DNA from: Blautia hydrogenotrophica DSM 10507
Lineage (GTDB): Bacteria; Bacillota; Clostridia; Lachnospirales; Lachnospiraceae
Reading direction: 5' to 3'
Assembly: GCF_034356035.1 (NCBI RefSeq)
Contig: NZ_CP136423.1
Coordinates: forward strand, 3,410,001 to 3,474,000
DNA: 64,000 nt
Shown here: positions 1 to 9,445 of the stretch, piece after piece
Position numbering within the stretch: position 1 is the first letter of the stretch
How the letters are laid out: every line of letters begins with the position of its first letter
Made by a program: the position numbers and the translations under genes
Notes under the pieces: model-generated
What the model was told of the DNA's origin: nothing
The model's database searches: none
Seen by the model: the letters and a program-made list of their open reading frames with translations, nothing else

Positions 1-1413
1 CTTCTCCTTCTTTTCATCCCATCTAGCACAGGTCGCCCAGAACTGCGCCGCCTCAAAAGCCATCTCATAACCATATTGATTCATGAACTCCTGGTCCTTT
101 GTCGCCTCATAGTACTGATTCAGCGCATAGACGATATCCGCGGTCACATGATACTCCTTGATTCCTGACCAGACCTTGTTGGCCTTACCCGTATAAATGT
201 TTAAAGCAGCATACAGCGGCGTCTCTTCTTCTCCGGTCTTGGCTGCCTCCCACGGAAACATCGCTCCGGCAAAACCGTAGTCTCTGGCCTTCTTTCTGGC
301 CCCTTCCAGCCCCAAGTAACGAAATTTCAAAAGATTTCTGGCAGTCTCGGGATAGGTATACAGCAAAGAGGGGAAAAGAAAGATCTCAGTGTCCCAAAAT
401 ACATGTCCTTTATATCCTTCACCGGTCAGTCCTTTTGCCGCAATACTGCTCTTGTCGGTGTGCCATGGTGTCATACCTTGAATGTGGTACTGGGCAAAAC
501 GAATCGCTGCTTCTTCCTCCTGACTGATTCCTTCTATTTTTAACCCGGAACGGCTCCAAAAGTCCCGCATCACTCTCTCATGCTTCTGAAACAGAATGTC
601 ATAGCCGGATTTTGATGCATTGGCGAGAATATTCTCTCTCTCCTTCTGCTTCTCCTCATCCTCCATCTGGTTCATATATGTAATTTTTTCAAACACTGCT
701 TCTGTTTTTCTATCCACGGCCACGGTCAAAGATTCATAGATTCCCCTTCGACACAGCTTAAAGTCTTTCGTCCTCAACGTTCCGCTCTTCACACTACACT
801 GTGTGAGAACTGTGACAGAATTGTCCTTCAGCTCTCCTCTCATTTCCATCCTCTCTCTGTCGTACACACGACAGTCCACCTTATTGAAATGAGATACTCC
901 GCTGTTAGTTTCCTGTCCATTGATTCCCGTCTTTAAGCGAATCTCTCCTGCCTTCTCATCCAAAAAGCTGACTTTAAAGTCCTGGACAAAAAGGTGTCTG
1001 TCATCCCTGGACGCAAAACGCCGGTTCTGGATCTGAATCAGTCTTCCTAAGCTTAACCGAAACTGATAGTTAATCTGTAGCTCTCCTGTCATAAGATCCA
1101 ATTTTCTCTCGCATGAAACCAATTCTGTCCGGTCCGGACAGATCTCCTCCCCGTTGACAATCAATCCCATCCAGGTGACATCCGGACAATTTACAAGCTC
1201 CGTGACCTCGTCTTCATAAGCCCTGTTAAATGCTCCGCTTAAAAACATTCCCCTGTTTTCATTGACCAGGGACAGCGGATGAGCCGCACGGACTCCCATA
1301 TACCCATTGCACTGAGCAAACACAGACTCTGTCTTCAATTCAAAATCTGGTGAAAAACCAGACTCCTTTAGCCACAATCTGCCTTCCTGTCTATCTGTCT
1401 CATAATGAATCAT
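1..1413 (-). CDS. GH65 glycoside phosphorylase (YcjT/kojibiose phosphorylase-like), partial
   Basis: Residues 1-471 of a GH65 protein; the C-terminus lies beyond the window edge (family usually about 750-800 aa). GH65 enzymes phosphorolyse alpha-glucosides such as kojibiose, nigerose or maltose to beta-glucose 1-phosphate. Seen: the N-terminal beta-sandwich and the start of the (alpha/alpha)6 barrel, a WDTEIF motif at W340-F345, and KEYHVTADIVYA, whose E420 aligns with the family general acid. It is last in a minus-strand operon, in the place of E. coli ycjT (kojibiose phosphorylase, family knowledge). Specificity cannot be read from sequence. A beta-phosphoglucomutase gene (ycjU-like) would be expected just outside the window. 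Confidence 0.9.
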   Translation of the reverse strand, partial: MIHYETDRQEGRLWLKESGFSPDFELKTESVFAQCNGYMGVRAAHPLSLVNENRGMFLSGAFNRAYEDEVTELVNCPDVTWMGLIVNGEEICPDRTELVSCERKLDLMTGELQINYQFRLSLGRLIQIQNRRFASRDDRHLFVQDFKVSFLDEKAGEIRLKTGINGQETNSGVSHFNKVDCRVYDRERMEMRGELKDNSVTVLTQCSVKSGTLRTKDFKLCRRGIYESLTVAVDRKTEAVFEKITYMNQMEDEEKQKERENILANASKSGYDILFQKHERVMRDFWSRSGLKIEGISQEEEAAIRFAQYHIQGMTPWHTDKSSIAAKGLTGEGYKGHVFWDTEIFLFPSLLYTYPETARNLLKFRYLGLEGARKKARDYGFAGAMFPWEAAKTGEEETPLYAALNIYTGKANKVWSGIKEYHVTADIVYALNQYYEATKDQEFMNQYGYEMAFEAAQFWATCARWDEKKEK

Positions 1414-1489
1414 AAAGCTTTCTCCAATCCTCGTTCAAAGCGGACCTGCCGCTTCAACCACTTAATTTCCCCGCCTCACGGTGCGACTG

Positions 1490-2539
1490 TCAAATCCCTT
1501 CCCGAGACATGACCGGCTCTCCGCTCTCGGCCGACTGATACAGCATGCAGATCAGTTCTTGAATATACGTCCCCTGCCTGGCAGTCACCAACAGCGATTC
1601 CTCTCCCAGACAAGCCTTCACAAAGTTTCTGTCCAAATCTAAATGCCAGTCCCTCATTTCCATAAACGGGTAATCCTTGTCATAAAGCTGTCCATTCTCC
1701 TCACCAAACACTCTCAGTGGAAAGAGATCCGCTCCTTGACAAGACCCATAGAGTTTCACGCTGCGGACATCCTTTTCCGCCCTATTTATCGCAAAGGAGG
1801 TCTGTAGGTTGAGACTGGTTCCATCTGCAAACCGTACAAAACCAAACAGGCTATCCTCCACAGTAAAACGCTCCGTATCCCAGCTTCCCATCAGTCCTGC
1901 TTTGGAACTTTTTCCTAACCGGTCACTGTAGGTAGCACAGACATAAGAAACCTTGGGATATCCCATCAAATAAAGTGCACTGTCCAGCATATGCGCGCCG
2001 ATGTCAATCAGTGGCCCTCCACCTTGAATTTCCTTATTGGTAAAGCTCCCCCAACCTGGTATTCCCCTCCTTCTGTGCCACTGCACATCCGCATGATAGA
2101 TCTCTCCCATCTGCCCGCTCTCAATCGCCTTTTTCAAAAAAGCCACCTGTTCACTGGCACGAAAATGAAAACCGTAGGACAGAAAAAGATTTTTCTCTTT
2201 CGCCTTTTCTTCCATATTCCTGGCTTCCTGTGCAGTGATCGCCGGAGGTTTCTCACAGAATACATGGCAGCCTGCTTCCAGCGCATCCATGGTGATAGAA
2301 GAATGAAACTTGTTCGGCACACAGACTGTCACTGCGTCTGGCCTGCACTCCTCTAACATCTTCTTGTGAGAGTCATAGTAATTTTCGATCTGAAATTTTT
2401 CCGCCACAGACTTGGCCGCCTCCAGGCGCGTGTCACTAATTCCCACTATCTTTACTTCCTCCATAGACTGATAGTTGGGAATATGTGTGACCTGTGCAAT
2501 CTGCCCTGAGCCGATAATGGCCATTTTCAATTTTTCCAT
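1490..2539 (-). CDS. Gfo/Idh/MocA family oxidoreductase (YcjS-like)
   Basis: NAD(P)-dependent sugar dehydrogenase of 349 aa. The N-terminal Rossmann motif is MAIIGSGQIAQ, followed by the family CEKPPA motif (EKP lysine) and a GGGPLIDIGAHMLD stretch with the conserved Asp and His of the catalytic region. The start at 2539 is chosen because AGGAGAAG lies just upstream; an in-frame start 60 nt earlier has no such site and adds a non-conserved leader. It occupies the place of E. coli YcjS, reported as a D-glucoside 3-dehydrogenase that reduces 3-keto-glucosides. The family is certain; the substrate is inferred from gene order. Confidence 0.9.
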   Translation of the reverse strand: MEKLKMAIIGSGQIAQVTHIPNYQSMEEVKIVGISDTRLEAAKSVAEKFQIENYYDSHKKMLEECRPDAVTVCVPNKFHSSITMDALEAGCHVFCEKPPAITAQEARNMEEKAKEKNLFLSYGFHFRASEQVAFLKKAIESGQMGEIYHADVQWHRRRGIPGWGSFTNKEIQGGGPLIDIGAHMLDSALYLMGYPKVSYVCATYSDRLGKSSKAGLMGSWDTERFTVEDSLFGFVRFADGTSLNLQTSFAINRAEKDVRSVKLYGSCQGADLFPLRVFGEENGQLYDKDYPFMEMRDWHLDLDRNFVKACLGEESLLVTARQGTYIQELICMLYQSAESGEPVMSREGI

Positions 2540-2634
2540 AATCTTCTCCTCTGTCATAGCACAGCGGGATGCCGCAAAAGGACTCTGCACCTCCTGCAAA
2601 AAATCTCTTTCACCGCATCCCGCTTATTTTCGAT

Positions 2635-3426
2635 TTACATAAACTGTTTCATAAAATCTACAGATTCCTGATATACCTTTAAGGGGTCCTCCCCACGGAT
2701 TCTGCCCTCATTTACCACAGGCCCTTCATATCCGATCTCTTTGAGAGTCTTCATGTGTCTCGCCCAGTCGATAGAACCGGTTCCCGGCTGATAACGATGG
2801 TTTTCCGCAATGTGAATATGTCCGATATAATCCTTATACTTTCTCAGCGATTCAGAGATATCGTCCTCCTCAATGGCCATGTGATAGAAGTCTGCGGTAA
2901 TCTTCACCCGCTTAAAACCGCCTTTGTCGATGATGCCGACCGCATCTTCCAGCGTATTTAGCATGTGATCCTGGTATCTGTTCAAAGGCTCCAGATAGAT
3001 ATAGGTTCCTGTCTCTTCCGCTACTTTTTCCAATTCTGTCAGAGAATCCAGGATTGCTTTTACATCTCCCTCATGGCTTCTTGGAGATACCATCGGCGGC
3101 AGACGGAAGGTAAACATTCCCCAGGCCGCAGGAACCACGACTCCAGTACCTCCGACTTTCTTAACCGCTCTGAGAATCTCTTTCAAATCCTCCACACCGT
3201 TTAAGCGTCTTTCCTCGATAAAATCTCCAATCCATCCGCGGTATCCATTGCAGGCTGTCAACACTGGAACGCCAGTCTTTTCGACAGCCTCTTTTACCTT
3301 GTCCACGTTTTCTACCAGCAGTTTTCCGTCGATCTCAAAGCTCTGAAAACCCATGGATTTCACAAATTCCAACTTTTCCAGTATATCTTCCGGGAAAAAA
3401 TCTTTATCCTGAGTTCCTAATAACAT
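2635..3426 (-). CDS. Sugar phosphate isomerase/epimerase, TIM barrel (YcjR-like)
   Basis: 263-aa xylose-isomerase-like TIM barrel (AP_endonuc_2 family). Likely metal ligands are visible along the barrel: YLEPLNRYQDH, KITADFYHMAIEE, GHIHIAENHRYQPGTGSIDW and VVNEGRI. It lies between the dehydrogenase genes and ends 95 nt before the Gfo/Idh start. In E. coli the equivalent YcjR epimerises a 3-keto-sugar intermediate at C4, linking a guloside dehydrogenase to a glucoside dehydrogenase. That role here is an inference from synteny; the fold assignment is firm. Confidence 0.88.
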   Translation of the reverse strand: MLLGTQDKDFFPEDILEKLEFVKSMGFQSFEIDGKLLVENVDKVKEAVEKTGVPVLTACNGYRGWIGDFIEERRLNGVEDLKEILRAVKKVGGTGVVVPAAWGMFTFRLPPMVSPRSHEGDVKAILDSLTELEKVAEETGTYIYLEPLNRYQDHMLNTLEDAVGIIDKGGFKRVKITADFYHMAIEEDDISESLRKYKDYIGHIHIAENHRYQPGTGSIDWARHMKTLKEIGYEGPVVNEGRIRGEDPLKVYQESVDFMKQFM

Positions 3427-3427
3427 G

Positions 3428-4492
3428 TCATTCCCTCCCTGTAAAATCTACGCCCATCTTAATGCTCTCCTCCGGGTGTCTGTCCACATACTCGCAAAAG
3501 CCTTCCGCACATTTCTCAAAAGGCACAACCGGTTCGATGATATCTTCACAGTTCAGATATCCGTTCATCAGCAGTTCCCAGCAGACATCCTCAATCCGAT
3601 GTCTATCCCAGCGAGGATACTCCGGATTCGGCTCACTGCAGGCACGGGAGAAAATAATTTTTCCATAGTTGAAATGCGCCTCCTGTCCCAGCCACAACCC
3701 TTCTGGAAACGGTTTTGCAAAGGCCACATAGGCGATGGTTCCGTTATAAGCCAGTCCTTTCAACGCAGACTGAAGCGCATGTACATTGCCACTGGTCTCT
3801 ATAATCACATCTGCCCCCTTCTTATCTGTCAGGCGTTTAATCTCTAATCCTGCGTCACAAGCTGTAGAGTCCAGAACATAATGCGCACCCGTCTTCGTAG
3901 CAATCGTTCTTCTCTTCTCAATCGGGTCAATACCGATCACCGTGGTAGCTCCAATTTTCACCGCAAACTGAAGCGCAATCAGACCGATTGCTCCAAGGCC
4001 AATCACAACAACCCTATCGCCAGGTCTTACATCGGCGTCACGGATTCCACTGAGCGCGAACTGCGCTGGGTCATAGCAAACTGCATTTTTTGCGGAGGCT
4101 GTCTTGCTCATCTTGCGCAGTTTGTAATTGTCCACAGCATTGACAATCTGAGTCTCTTTGATCGGTCCATAGGAGCAGACACGATCTCCAATCTCATACT
4201 CCGTCACATCGCTGCCTTTCTCAACAATTGTCCCCACAAACATATTTCCCAGGGGCAGATCACCGAACTCAATTCCCCTCGGCTCGTCCGCTCCTCTCTG
4301 AGCGAATACTCTCCACTCCTCATCAAATTTTCCGTCGATAAATGGTGTAGTTCCTCTGAAATCCGCCAGCTCCGTTCCGTGCTTTGGAGCTGCAAATTCT
4401 ACTTTGACTTTTACCTCGTTGCTCTTAATTTCTCTGTCCTCATAGTCTTTCAATTCTGCGACTCTTGGGGCTGTTGCTACTAACTTTTTCAT
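3428..4492 (-). CDS. Medium-chain alcohol dehydrogenase-like protein (YcjQ-like)
   Basis: 354-aa MDR-superfamily dehydrogenase with a NAD(P)-binding GLGAIGLIALQFA motif around residue 170. It sits between the permease genes and the epimerase gene, whose start is 1 nt away. E. coli YcjQ, at the same place, is a D-guloside 3-dehydrogenase. Oddity: the usual catalytic-zinc motif CGTD(I/V)H reads KHGTELADF, the usual GHE reads LGNMFVG, and the four-cysteine structural-zinc lobe is absent. It may therefore use other ligands or no zinc, and the common label of zinc-dependent dehydrogenase should be applied with care. Confidence 0.85.
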   Translation of the reverse strand: MKKLVATAPRVAELKDYEDREIKSNEVKVKVEFAAPKHGTELADFRGTTPFIDGKFDEEWRVFAQRGADEPRGIEFGDLPLGNMFVGTIVEKGSDVTEYEIGDRVCSYGPIKETQIVNAVDNYKLRKMSKTASAKNAVCYDPAQFALSGIRDADVRPGDRVVVIGLGAIGLIALQFAVKIGATTVIGIDPIEKRRTIATKTGAHYVLDSTACDAGLEIKRLTDKKGADVIIETSGNVHALQSALKGLAYNGTIAYVAFAKPFPEGLWLGQEAHFNYGKIIFSRACSEPNPEYPRWDRHRIEDVCWELLMNGYLNCEDIIEPVVPFEKCAEGFCEYVDRHPEESIKMGVDFTGRE

Positions 4493-4515
4493 GAAAAATC
4501 TCTCCTTTTTATCTT

Positions 4516-5364
4516 TTAGCCTTTCACGCCACCGTCAGTACTTCCACTTCTAATCAGATGCTGGCTAATGCCATACATGATAACTACTGGAAGGGAAGTA
4601 ACCAAAGATGCAGCCATCATGCGTCCCCAGATATAATCCGGCGTGTTAAACAGTGAGTTCAATCCGATCGGAATCGTCATCAAATCCGGCGAATCTATGA
4701 AAATCGACGCAAACAACACATCGTTCCATGCAATCATAAACGCATAGACAAAGACGGAGATAATTCCTGAGATGGAAAGAGGAACTACAATGCGGAAAAT
4801 AATCCCCATCCTGCTCAGTCCGTCTACTCGCCCCGCCTCTTCCAGCTCGGCTGGAATTGTGTCAAAATAACTGCGAGTCATATAGATGGCCGTTGGTAGG
4901 GTTTGGACAATCATACAAATGATAACCGCCTCCCTGCTGTTGCTCAGTCCAATAGCTGAAAGCATCTTAAACAAAGGTACAATCAGCAGAATACCGGAAA
5001 ACATATACACCAGGAAAAACAGCTCGCTCACCCCACTCTTACCCTTGAATTTCAGTCTGGACAGGGCATAGCCTCCTAAAATTCCCAAAAGTACCGCGAC
5101 CACAGAAGTCGTCAGCGCAATATATAAACTGTTCTTAAAGTACTTCAAAAATGGGAAAATATTGGCATTAAATATATCCACAAAATGCTCTAGCGTCCAC
5201 TCGTGCGGTATAATCGTCGGCGGATATCCAATTGTCTCAGAAGTCGCCTTCAGGGAGATGCTGAGCATGATGATAAATGGAAATAATAATACGAGCACTA
5301 GAAGAATCACTCGGAGATAGAACCAGGCTTCTTTTATTGTCTTTTTCTTATTAATCCTCTTCAA
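4516..5364 (-). CDS. Sugar ABC transporter permease, MalG type (YcjP-like)
   Basis: 282-aa inner-membrane permease with about six predicted membrane helices and the EAA-loop signature (PAELEEAGRVDGLSRMGII) that contacts the ATPase. It overlaps the 3' end of the other permease gene by 14 nt, so the two are probably translationally coupled. With its partner and the lipoprotein it forms a carbohydrate importer. No ATP-binding subunit is encoded nearby, so a shared MsmX/MsmK-type ATPase elsewhere is presumably used, as is common in Firmicutes. Confidence 0.93.
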   Translation of the reverse strand: MKRINKKKTIKEAWFYLRVILLVLVLLFPFIIMLSISLKATSETIGYPPTIIPHEWTLEHFVDIFNANIFPFLKYFKNSLYIALTTSVVAVLLGILGGYALSRLKFKGKSGVSELFFLVYMFSGILLIVPLFKMLSAIGLSNSREAVIICMIVQTLPTAIYMTRSYFDTIPAELEEAGRVDGLSRMGIIFRIVVPLSISGIISVFVYAFMIAWNDVLFASIFIDSPDLMTIPIGLNSLFNTPDYIWGRMMAASLVTSLPVVIMYGISQHLIRSGSTDGGVKG

Positions 5365-6256
5365 CCCTCAGCACCTTCCTTCTTATCAGCATAATCAACG
5401 CAAAGATAAATACAAACAATATAATAGAAATTGCCGCTGCTTTTCCAAAATCATGTGTCGCAAAGGCCATATCGTACAAATATACGCCCAGAACATCCAC
5501 CTGCTTCGTCAGCAGATACACCTCGGTGTAAATGTAGAACACCCAGATCGTCCTAAGGCTTACAACCGTCACCAGAGTAGGCTTGATCGCAGGGTATGTG
5601 ATCGCCTTGAACTTTTCCCAGGAGCTTGCCCCGTCGATGTCCGCAGCCTCGTATAAGCTGTTGTCCATAGACTGGAGAATCGCGTTAAAAGAGATATATG
5701 CGTACGGGAAGAATTTCCAAATAGCGAAAATACTAACCAGAATAAACGCGAATGTCGGCTGGTCAAACCACAGCGGAGCCTCATCGGTAAGCTTCAGAAG
5801 ATCCACAACCACATAGTTCATGATTCCGTAGATGTTGTTGAACATATAGCGCCATGTAAAAATCAAACACACAGCCGGAACAACATAGGACAATATAATA
5901 ATCGAGTTTACAATTTTTTTACCGAAAAATTTTCTGTTTAAAAAGACTGCTAAAAGCAGACCTAAGACCGTACTAATCACTGTGACAATCACTGTAAACA
6001 GCAGGGTTATCAATACGGAGTGGTAAAACGAAGCGTCCGTAAAGACGTCCACAAAATTTTGTACCCCTACAAATGTCGACGGCAGATTTGGATTCAGTGG
6101 TACGTCCTGAAAACTGATGACGACATTATATACAAGCGGATAACCTATCAAAAGGACCAGCAGAATTAAACTGGGAGACAATAGCGCATATGCAAACTTT
6201 GTGCTGCTTCCGCCTAATTTCCTTGTTTTTGATTTCATCCTCATCTTCCTTTTCAC
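5351..6256 (-). CDS. Sugar ABC transporter permease, MalF type (YcjO-like)
   Basis: 301-aa permease with a basic N-terminus, about six membrane helices and an EAA loop (DNSLYEAADIDGASSWEKF). It starts 37 nt after the binding-protein gene and overlaps the next permease. It forms the membrane channel heterodimer with that protein; the transported sugar is unknown but should be an alpha-glucoside-like disaccharide, given the two phosphorylases in the operon. Confidence 0.93.
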   Translation of the reverse strand: MKRKMRMKSKTRKLGGSSTKFAYALLSPSLILLVLLIGYPLVYNVVISFQDVPLNPNLPSTFVGVQNFVDVFTDASFYHSVLITLLFTVIVTVISTVLGLLLAVFLNRKFFGKKIVNSIIILSYVVPAVCLIFTWRYMFNNIYGIMNYVVVDLLKLTDEAPLWFDQPTFAFILVSIFAIWKFFPYAYISFNAILQSMDNSLYEAADIDGASSWEKFKAITYPAIKPTLVTVVSLRTIWVFYIYTEVYLLTKQVDVLGVYLYDMAFATHDFGKAAAISIILFVFIFALIMLIRRKVLRVEED

Positions 6257-6293
6257 ACCGCGGAAGAGGCTGGGCCTCCCCCGCGGCTATTTC

Positions 6294-7598
6294 TTATTTC
6301 AGCAATCCTTCTACTGAAGTCTGAGCAGTTTCAAGTTCTGTGTCGACGTCCGCGTTCTGAACAACCACGTTGTTAATCATCTTGCTGATCGCGCCGGTGT
6401 TGGTCACATCACCCATCTCGGTGAAGTTCTTTCCATCCACAACGCCAAACAATTGAAGATTGTCCACTGCATTGGCAATGGAATCATTCAGATGGACAAA
6501 TGCCTGTCTTTCTTCCAGATCTGTGTATTCTGGCATCTCATCCACAGATTTCAATACCGGCTGAATTCCACCAGGAGCCATGTTCAGCCAATTTACATTG
6601 TTTTCATCCTCCAGCATGAAGCTCACAAATTTCTTAGCAGCTTCTGTCTTCTCTGCATCCGCGCCCGCTGAGATTCCCAGAACAGTGATGCATCCATAAG
6701 CGGCCTCCGATTTCTTATTTGGCAGCACCAGTTCCAAATCCTCGGCAAATCCTGCTTCCTCTACATTTCCAAGAATATAAGTGGAGTACATGGCCATCGG
6801 AGCATTCTTACCTACAAACGCGTCATTGACATCCGCAACCTCTGTGGAACCTGGCATAGAATAAGCAGCCAGCTCTTTGTAATATTCCAGCGCTTCTTTC
6901 ATCTCTGGGGTATTTACTGTGACATTTTTGTCACCGTCAAAAATATTTGCCCCATTGGACAGTGCAAACTGTGAGAATACCTGCTCGGTGAACGCGCTGT
7001 CAGAAGTCGGAAGAGCAATTCCATACATTCTGTTATCTGGGTCATAGAAAGCCTTTGCCACATTCAGTACGTCATCCCAAGTTTTTGGAACTTCCAATCC
7101 TTTCTCATCCAGCATCGCCTTGTTCACCCAAATACCCTGTACCCAGCTGCTGATCGGCACGCCTACATAACTCTCTCCGTCCTCGGTCTTGGTCACAGAC
7201 AGAGCTCCTTCATAAAAGGCATCCTCGCCTTTGCCCTCGATGACCTCTTTTACAGCATCCACATCCGTAAACTGGTTCGCTACGCTGGTCTTCGCCTGGT
7301 CCTGGCTGTATTCAATGATATCCGCCAGCTCCCCGCTGCCACCCTGGGCTGTAATCTTAGAGTCATAGTCATCCTCATTGACAGGAATGGACTCTACCAC
7401 AATATCCGGGTTCTTTGCCTCAAAGTCGTCAATGATTGCCTGTACGGCGTCCTGACGTTCCTGCTCCACCTGCTGATGCATGAATTGAATATGCACCTTT
7501 CCGTCTTCAGACTTTGTTTCTTCTTTTTTGCCGCATCCTGATACCACCATAGTAGTCATTGCCGCAATCAGTACCGCAAATACCAATTTTCTTTTCAT
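6294..7598 (-). CDS. Sugar ABC transporter substrate-binding lipoprotein (YcjN-like)
   Basis: 434-aa extracellular solute-binding protein of the family 1 type. The N-terminus is a lipoprotein signal: MKRKLVFAVLIAA core and lipobox VSGC, with the lipidated cysteine near residue 21. The start at 7598 is chosen because AAAGGAGAG lies 6-7 nt upstream; an in-frame start 90 nt earlier would bury the signal peptide. The mature protein would be anchored outside the membrane and deliver the sugar to the two downstream permeases. The acidic, lysine-rich composition is usual for the family. Confidence 0.93.
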   Translation of the reverse strand: MKRKLVFAVLIAAMTTMVVSGCGKKEETKSEDGKVHIQFMHQQVEQERQDAVQAIIDDFEAKNPDIVVESIPVNEDDYDSKITAQGGSGELADIIEYSQDQAKTSVANQFTDVDAVKEVIEGKGEDAFYEGALSVTKTEDGESYVGVPISSWVQGIWVNKAMLDEKGLEVPKTWDDVLNVAKAFYDPDNRMYGIALPTSDSAFTEQVFSQFALSNGANIFDGDKNVTVNTPEMKEALEYYKELAAYSMPGSTEVADVNDAFVGKNAPMAMYSTYILGNVEEAGFAEDLELVLPNKKSEAAYGCITVLGISAGADAEKTEAAKKFVSFMLEDENNVNWLNMAPGGIQPVLKSVDEMPEYTDLEERQAFVHLNDSIANAVDNLQLFGVVDGKNFTEMGDVTNTGAISKMINNVVVQNADVDTELETAQTSVEGLLK

Positions 7599-7651
7599 GG
7601 TTTTCTCTCCTTTTTTGTTTTTTATTATGAACAGGTTTCTCTCTCTTCCTG

Positions 7652-9346
7652 TTACAAACTGGCTGTTTTTATCCACGCACATTCCCATGGATTCAAGTTT
7701 AGAACTCCATCTATCTTATTTTCGCTTAACAAGTCTATTCCCTTTAACTCAGAAGACACAATTTGTTGCGTCTTACCTGACACATTGACTGCTACCAATA
7801 CTTTCGAGCCTGTCTGTCCGTTTTCCCGGACAAAGGTCAGAACTTCTGGCTTCCACTGGAAAACCTGCTGACTGGACAGCGGCGAGAAAGCACTCTCCTC
7901 TCTTCGAATCTCCAGCCTTCTTATCATCTCCTCAAAAATCTTGCGGCGGTTCGAATCGCCAAGGAGCTGCTCTCTGATGTAGGTAAATTCTAGCTTCTCC
8001 CGGTTAATTCTCCTGGGAATCCCAGAAGTCGTCTTCCCATAATAATCATTCCTAGAACCCAACAAACTATGTATATAAATTCCAGGCACCCCCTGCAAAG
8101 ACAGCAAAATCGTCTCAGCCGCCAAGAATTTGGCGATTCTCTCATGATCTGAGGCATCCGGCCCGGCCAGCGCATCCTGATAATTAATATTAAGCTCGTA
8201 AGGGCTCCTCGTCCCATCTCCGTTGTCCTTGTAGGATACCTCGCCACCATTTTTCAAGGCTGTATCCACCAAAAGCTGTAGCTCTTCTTTGCTCAGGAGC
8301 CCTTCCACCGGTCTTACTCCAATTCCATCATGGGAACTCAAAAAATTAAAATAAGTTACTTTATCACTGGGTAGCTGAAGAGTCTTCATCCAATCTGACA
8401 AAGTCTTTGCGCTCCCTGTAATCAACGAATACATTACCAAGGGCGGAAGAGGGAATTGATATACCAAATCCGCCTCATCCCCATCTGTTCCAAAGTAACT
8501 GATGTTATCTTCGTGAGGAACATTTGTCTCTGTGATAATCCATGTCTTTGGTGAGTACACTCTGAAAATGTCTTTTATCAACTTGATAATCTCATGGGTC
8601 TGGGGAAGATGCATACATGTCGTTCCCAGTTCTTTCCACATGAACCCAACTGCGTCTAGTCTAATGTACCTTGCGCCTTTTTGTGCATACATCAGCAGCA
8701 AATCAGCGATCTGTGCCAAAAGTTCTGGACATCCATAGTTCAGATCAATCTGGTCTTCACTGAAAGTCGTCCAGACGTGCTTCACACCTTCACTGGTCTC
8801 AAATTCTGTGAGAAGAGGCAGAGCCCTCGGCCTGGTCACTGCACTGTAATCCGCCTTGGGGTCACAGGTGATGAAATAGTCCCTGTAAGGACTCTCCCCC
8901 TTTAAGTATCCCTGGAACCAATCACTGCTCTTGGATATATGGTTAATCACAGCGTCAAACATCAATCCATACTCCGCTGATAGATTTTCCACATCCTCCC
9001 AGGAACCCAGTTCCGGATTAATCTGCCTGTAATCCGTCACCGAAAAGCCGTCATCTGAAGTGTACGGATACATCGGCAGCAAGTGCACATTTCCAATGGA
9101 ATCTCTCACAAACTCCTTCAGGAATTTGCTTAACACCCTCAAACCACATTCGGCGCCATCCACGATCGTATCCCCATAAGTAATCAAAATACTGTCTCTC
9201 TCCGAAAAAACTTCTCCGCCGCTGGAATCTTCCTCGTAAACACTTAATTTCTCACTCAACAGCCGAAAAGCCTTTTCTTCTTTCTGGGAATCCGCGTAGA
9301 TAGCTCTCAATCTTTCTTTGACTTTAGTTGCTAATTCTTTTTTCAT
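7652..9346 (-). CDS. GH13_18 sugar phosphorylase (YcjM/glucosylglycerate phosphorylase-like)
   Basis: 564-aa alpha-amylase-superfamily phosphorylase. The GH13 catalytic triad is visible: nucleophile D231 (YIRLDAVGFMWKE), acid/base E273 (WIITETNVPHED) and D340 (FLSSHDG). The sequence after the nucleophile, WKELGTTCMHLPQTHE, is of the glucosylglycerate / sucrose-6-phosphate phosphorylase type. It would release alpha-glucose 1-phosphate in the cytoplasm. First gene of the transport/catabolic operon, preceded by two LacI-type operators. The ATG at 9346 has only a weak GAAAG upstream; a strong AAGGAGG lies further upstream, separated from the start by the proximal operator. Acceptor specificity is inferred from synteny only. 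Confidence 0.9.
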   Translation of the reverse strand: MKKELATKVKERLRAIYADSQKEEKAFRLLSEKLSVYEEDSSGGEVFSERDSILITYGDTIVDGAECGLRVLSKFLKEFVRDSIGNVHLLPMYPYTSDDGFSVTDYRQINPELGSWEDVENLSAEYGLMFDAVINHISKSSDWFQGYLKGESPYRDYFITCDPKADYSAVTRPRALPLLTEFETSEGVKHVWTTFSEDQIDLNYGCPELLAQIADLLLMYAQKGARYIRLDAVGFMWKELGTTCMHLPQTHEIIKLIKDIFRVYSPKTWIITETNVPHEDNISYFGTDGDEADLVYQFPLPPLVMYSLITGSAKTLSDWMKTLQLPSDKVTYFNFLSSHDGIGVRPVEGLLSKEELQLLVDTALKNGGEVSYKDNGDGTRSPYELNINYQDALAGPDASDHERIAKFLAAETILLSLQGVPGIYIHSLLGSRNDYYGKTTSGIPRRINREKLEFTYIREQLLGDSNRRKIFEEMIRRLEIRREESAFSPLSSQQVFQWKPEVLTFVRENGQTGSKVLVAVNVSGKTQQIVSSELKGIDLLSENKIDGVLNLNPWECAWIKTASL

Positions 9347-9360
9347 CTTTCATTTTACCG

Positions 9361-9380
9361 AATTGACAACGTTGTCAATT
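9361..9380. promoter_or_regulatory. LacI-family operator O1 (20-bp perfect palindrome)
   Basis: AATTGACAACGTTGTCAATT is a perfect 20-bp palindrome with the CG centre typical of LacI-family sites. It lies 15 nt before the GH13_18 start and between that start and the best upstream AAGGAGG. Confidence 0.85.
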
Positions 9381-9420
9381 CGAAGAAAAATCCTCCTTCT
9401 TTTTATTCTATTTTTCACTC

Positions 9421-9442
9421 TATATGACAACGTTGTCAATTA
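9421..9442. promoter_or_regulatory. LacI-family operator O2 with embedded -35-like TTGACA
   Basis: The 14-bp core TGACAACGTTGTCA (9425-9438) is identical to O1, with partly matching flanks. The centres of O1 and O2 are 61 bp apart, near six helical turns. Read on the minus strand the site contains TTGACA (9439-9434), a possible -35 box for the operon; a TAGAAT follows at 9410-9405 but with a long 23-nt spacer, so the promoter itself is uncertain. Confidence 0.75.
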
Positions 9443-9445
9443 TTG

